Source: Pseudoduganella armeniaca (GTDB taxonomy: Bacteria; Pseudomonadota; Gammaproteobacteria; Burkholderiales; Burkholderiaceae_D). From it: 64,000 nucleotides of DNA. The stretch spans positions 4,154,001 through 4,218,000 of the forward strand of contig NZ_CP028324.1 in NCBI RefSeq assembly GCF_003028855.1. Reading direction: 5' to 3'. A model generated the notes under the pieces. That model was not told the origin of the DNA. It did no database searches and was given only the letters and a program-made list of their open reading frames with translations. Shown here one piece after another: positions 62,662-64,000 of this stretch. The translations under genes were made by a program, and so were the position numbers. The first letter of the stretch is position 1. Every line of letters starts with the position of its first letter.

Positions 62662-64000
62662 ATGAACGACATGACCGAACTGCCCGAGGAACTGGACCTG
62701 AAGCTGATCCTGTCCACCTTGATGGCATTGAAAAAAGGCGATTTCTCCGCGCGCATGCCGTCCGACTGGACGGGCGTGTCCGGCAAGATCGCCGACACGC
62801 TGAACGACATCATCGAGACCAACGAGCGCATCGTGCGCAACGTCACCGAGGTCAGCCGCGTGGTGGGTCGCGAAGGCCGCCTGACCCAGCGCGCGCCCGT
62901 CACCAACGTGTCGGGCGGCTGGGCCACCATCATCAGCGCCGTCAACACGCTGATCGACGACCTGGTGCGCCCCACCACCGAGATGGCCCGCGTCATCGGC
63001 GCGGTGGCGAAAGGCGACCTGTCGCAGACGATGGCGCTGGAAGTGGACGGTCATCCGCTGAAGGGCCAGTACCTGCGCGCCGCCACCACCGCCAACACGA
63101 TGGTGGAGCAGCTGCTGTCGTTCTCCTCCGAGGTCACGCGCGTCGCGCGCGAGGTCGGGACGGAAGGTAAACTCGGGGGCAAGCACAGGTGAAAGGCGTG
63201 GCCGGTACCTGGAAGGACTTGACCGACTCGGTCAACTCGATGGCGGGTAACCTGACGTCGCAGGTGCGTAACATCGCGGAAGTGACGACGGCGGTGGCGA
63301 ACGGCGACTTGTCGAAGAAGATCACGGTGGACGTGCGCGGCGAGATCCTGCAGCTGAAGGACACCATCAACGTCATGGTGGACCAGCTGCGCTCCTTCGC
63401 CTCGGAAGTGACGCGGGTGGCGCGCGAGGTCGGCACCGAAGGGAAGCTGGGCGGCCAGGCCTACGTGCCGGGCGTGGGCGGCACCTGGAAGGACTTGACC
63501 GACAACGTCAACTTCATGGCGTCGAACCTGACGGGCCAGGTGCGCAACATCGCGGCCGTGACGACCGCGGTGGCGAACGGCGACCTCTCCAAGAAGATCA
63601 CGGTGGACGTGAAGGGCGAGATCCTGGAACTGAAGAACACCATCAACGTGATGGTGGACCAGCTGTCCTCCTTCGCTTCCGAAGTGACGCGGGTGGCGCG
63701 CGAGGTCGGTACCGAGGGCAAGCTGGGCGGCCAGGCACAGGTGAAGGGCGTGGCCGGCACCTGGAAGGACTTGACCGACTCGGTCAACTCGATGGCGGGT
63801 AACCTGACGGGCCAGGTGCGCAACATCGCCGACGTGACGACCGCCGTGGCCAACGGCGACCTCTCCAAGAAGATCACGGTGGACGTGAAAGGCGAGATTC
63901 TCGAACTGAAGAACACCATCAACGTCATGGTCGACCAGCTGAACTCCTTCGCCTCCGAGGTGACGCGGGTGGCGCGCGAGGTGGGTACGGAAGGCAAGCT
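62662..64000 (+). CDS. Poly-HAMP signalling protein (Nik1-like), 3' end outside window, frame broken once
   Basis: The N-terminus (MNDMTELPEELDLKLILSTL then KKGDFSARMPSDWTGVSGKI) leads to HAMP repeats of 92 residues each: DLSKKITVDVKGEILELKNT, then MVDQLSSFASEVTRVAREVG TEGKLGGQ and GTWKDLTDSVN. This is the repeat of Nik1-type hybrid histidine kinases, so a kinase and receiver probably follow beyond the edge. No membrane span is seen, so it is likely cytoplasmic. A one-base gap at about 63174-63181 breaks the frame (stop at 63192); the repeat copies at 63446 and 63722 show the missing base. At least four HAMP units are visible. Confidence 0.9.

Noticed and set aside
62900..64000. CRISPR-like or satellite repeat
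   Set aside because: Repeats are 276 bases, in frame, and code for HAMP domains.
1..64000. CRISPR arrays, tRNA, rRNA or complete insertion sequences
   Set aside because: None seen by reading for short direct repeats with spacers, cloverleaf ends or transposase motifs.

Overview
The window is high-GC chromosomal DNA from a betaproteobacterium. The most likely source is Oxalobacteraceae of the Massilia/Duganella/Pseudoduganella type. This is inferred from the mix of PEP-CTERM proteins, a DUF3460 protein, a recC-recB-recD operon, many cyclic-di-GMP proteins and a second-type flagellar locus; no rRNA or other taxonomic marker is present.

Bases 1-20263 hold a flagellar locus ordered like the lateral (laf / Flag-2) systems: fliD-fliS-fliT/lafD-fliK-fliL-fliA/lafS-motA/lafT-motB/lafU, then flgM-flgN and a separate FlgJ-type glucosaminidase. 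Two tandem PEP-CTERM proteins and flgA lie on the minus strand. The rod/hook operon flgBCDEFGHIJKL follows, ending in an unrecognised 346-residue protein. FlgJ is split into a rod-cap protein (in flgBCDEFGHIJKL) and a free hydrolase. Flagellin and the export/basal-body genes are not in the window.

Bases 20275-32718 are mixed: a PAS-GGDEF-EAL protein, a degenerate EAL protein, a Tat-exported DUF882 peptidase, a class II glutamine amidotransferase, a winged-helix/nSTAND/TPR regulator facing another winged-helix protein, and rodA preceded by a 39-residue fragment that looks like the membrane anchor of a class B penicillin-binding protein. Bases 32791-38786 carry a GNAT enzyme, an orphan sulfate-binding protein with a clear terminator, a PBP7-type endopeptidase with a decayed partial copy behind it, and three unrecognised proteins. 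Bases 38930-48050 are recC-recB-recD with 4-base overlaps. After them come a large CHASE-PAS hybrid histidine kinase with HPt domain (48124-51185), a small membrane protein and a MOSC protein with an alkyltransferase-like tail. A 725-base gene-free stretch with a 14-bp tandem repeat precedes an unrecognised three-gene exported/membrane cassette (53407-56420). The rest holds an AraC regulator facing a PPOX flavoprotein, exonuclease III with a histone-H1-like tail, another PEP-CTERM protein, a prolyl oligopeptidase and the start of a poly-HAMP (Nik1-like) signalling protein.

Two patterns cut across the window. First, ten genes are broken by what looks like one missing base, nearly always in a G/C run, and all are repaired by adding one base; sequencing or assembly error is the simplest explanation, so these genes are annotated across the break. 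Second, at least seven intergenic spots carry long palindromes with similar outer ends (GACAGGCACC or GACAGACCCC type) but different inner arms.
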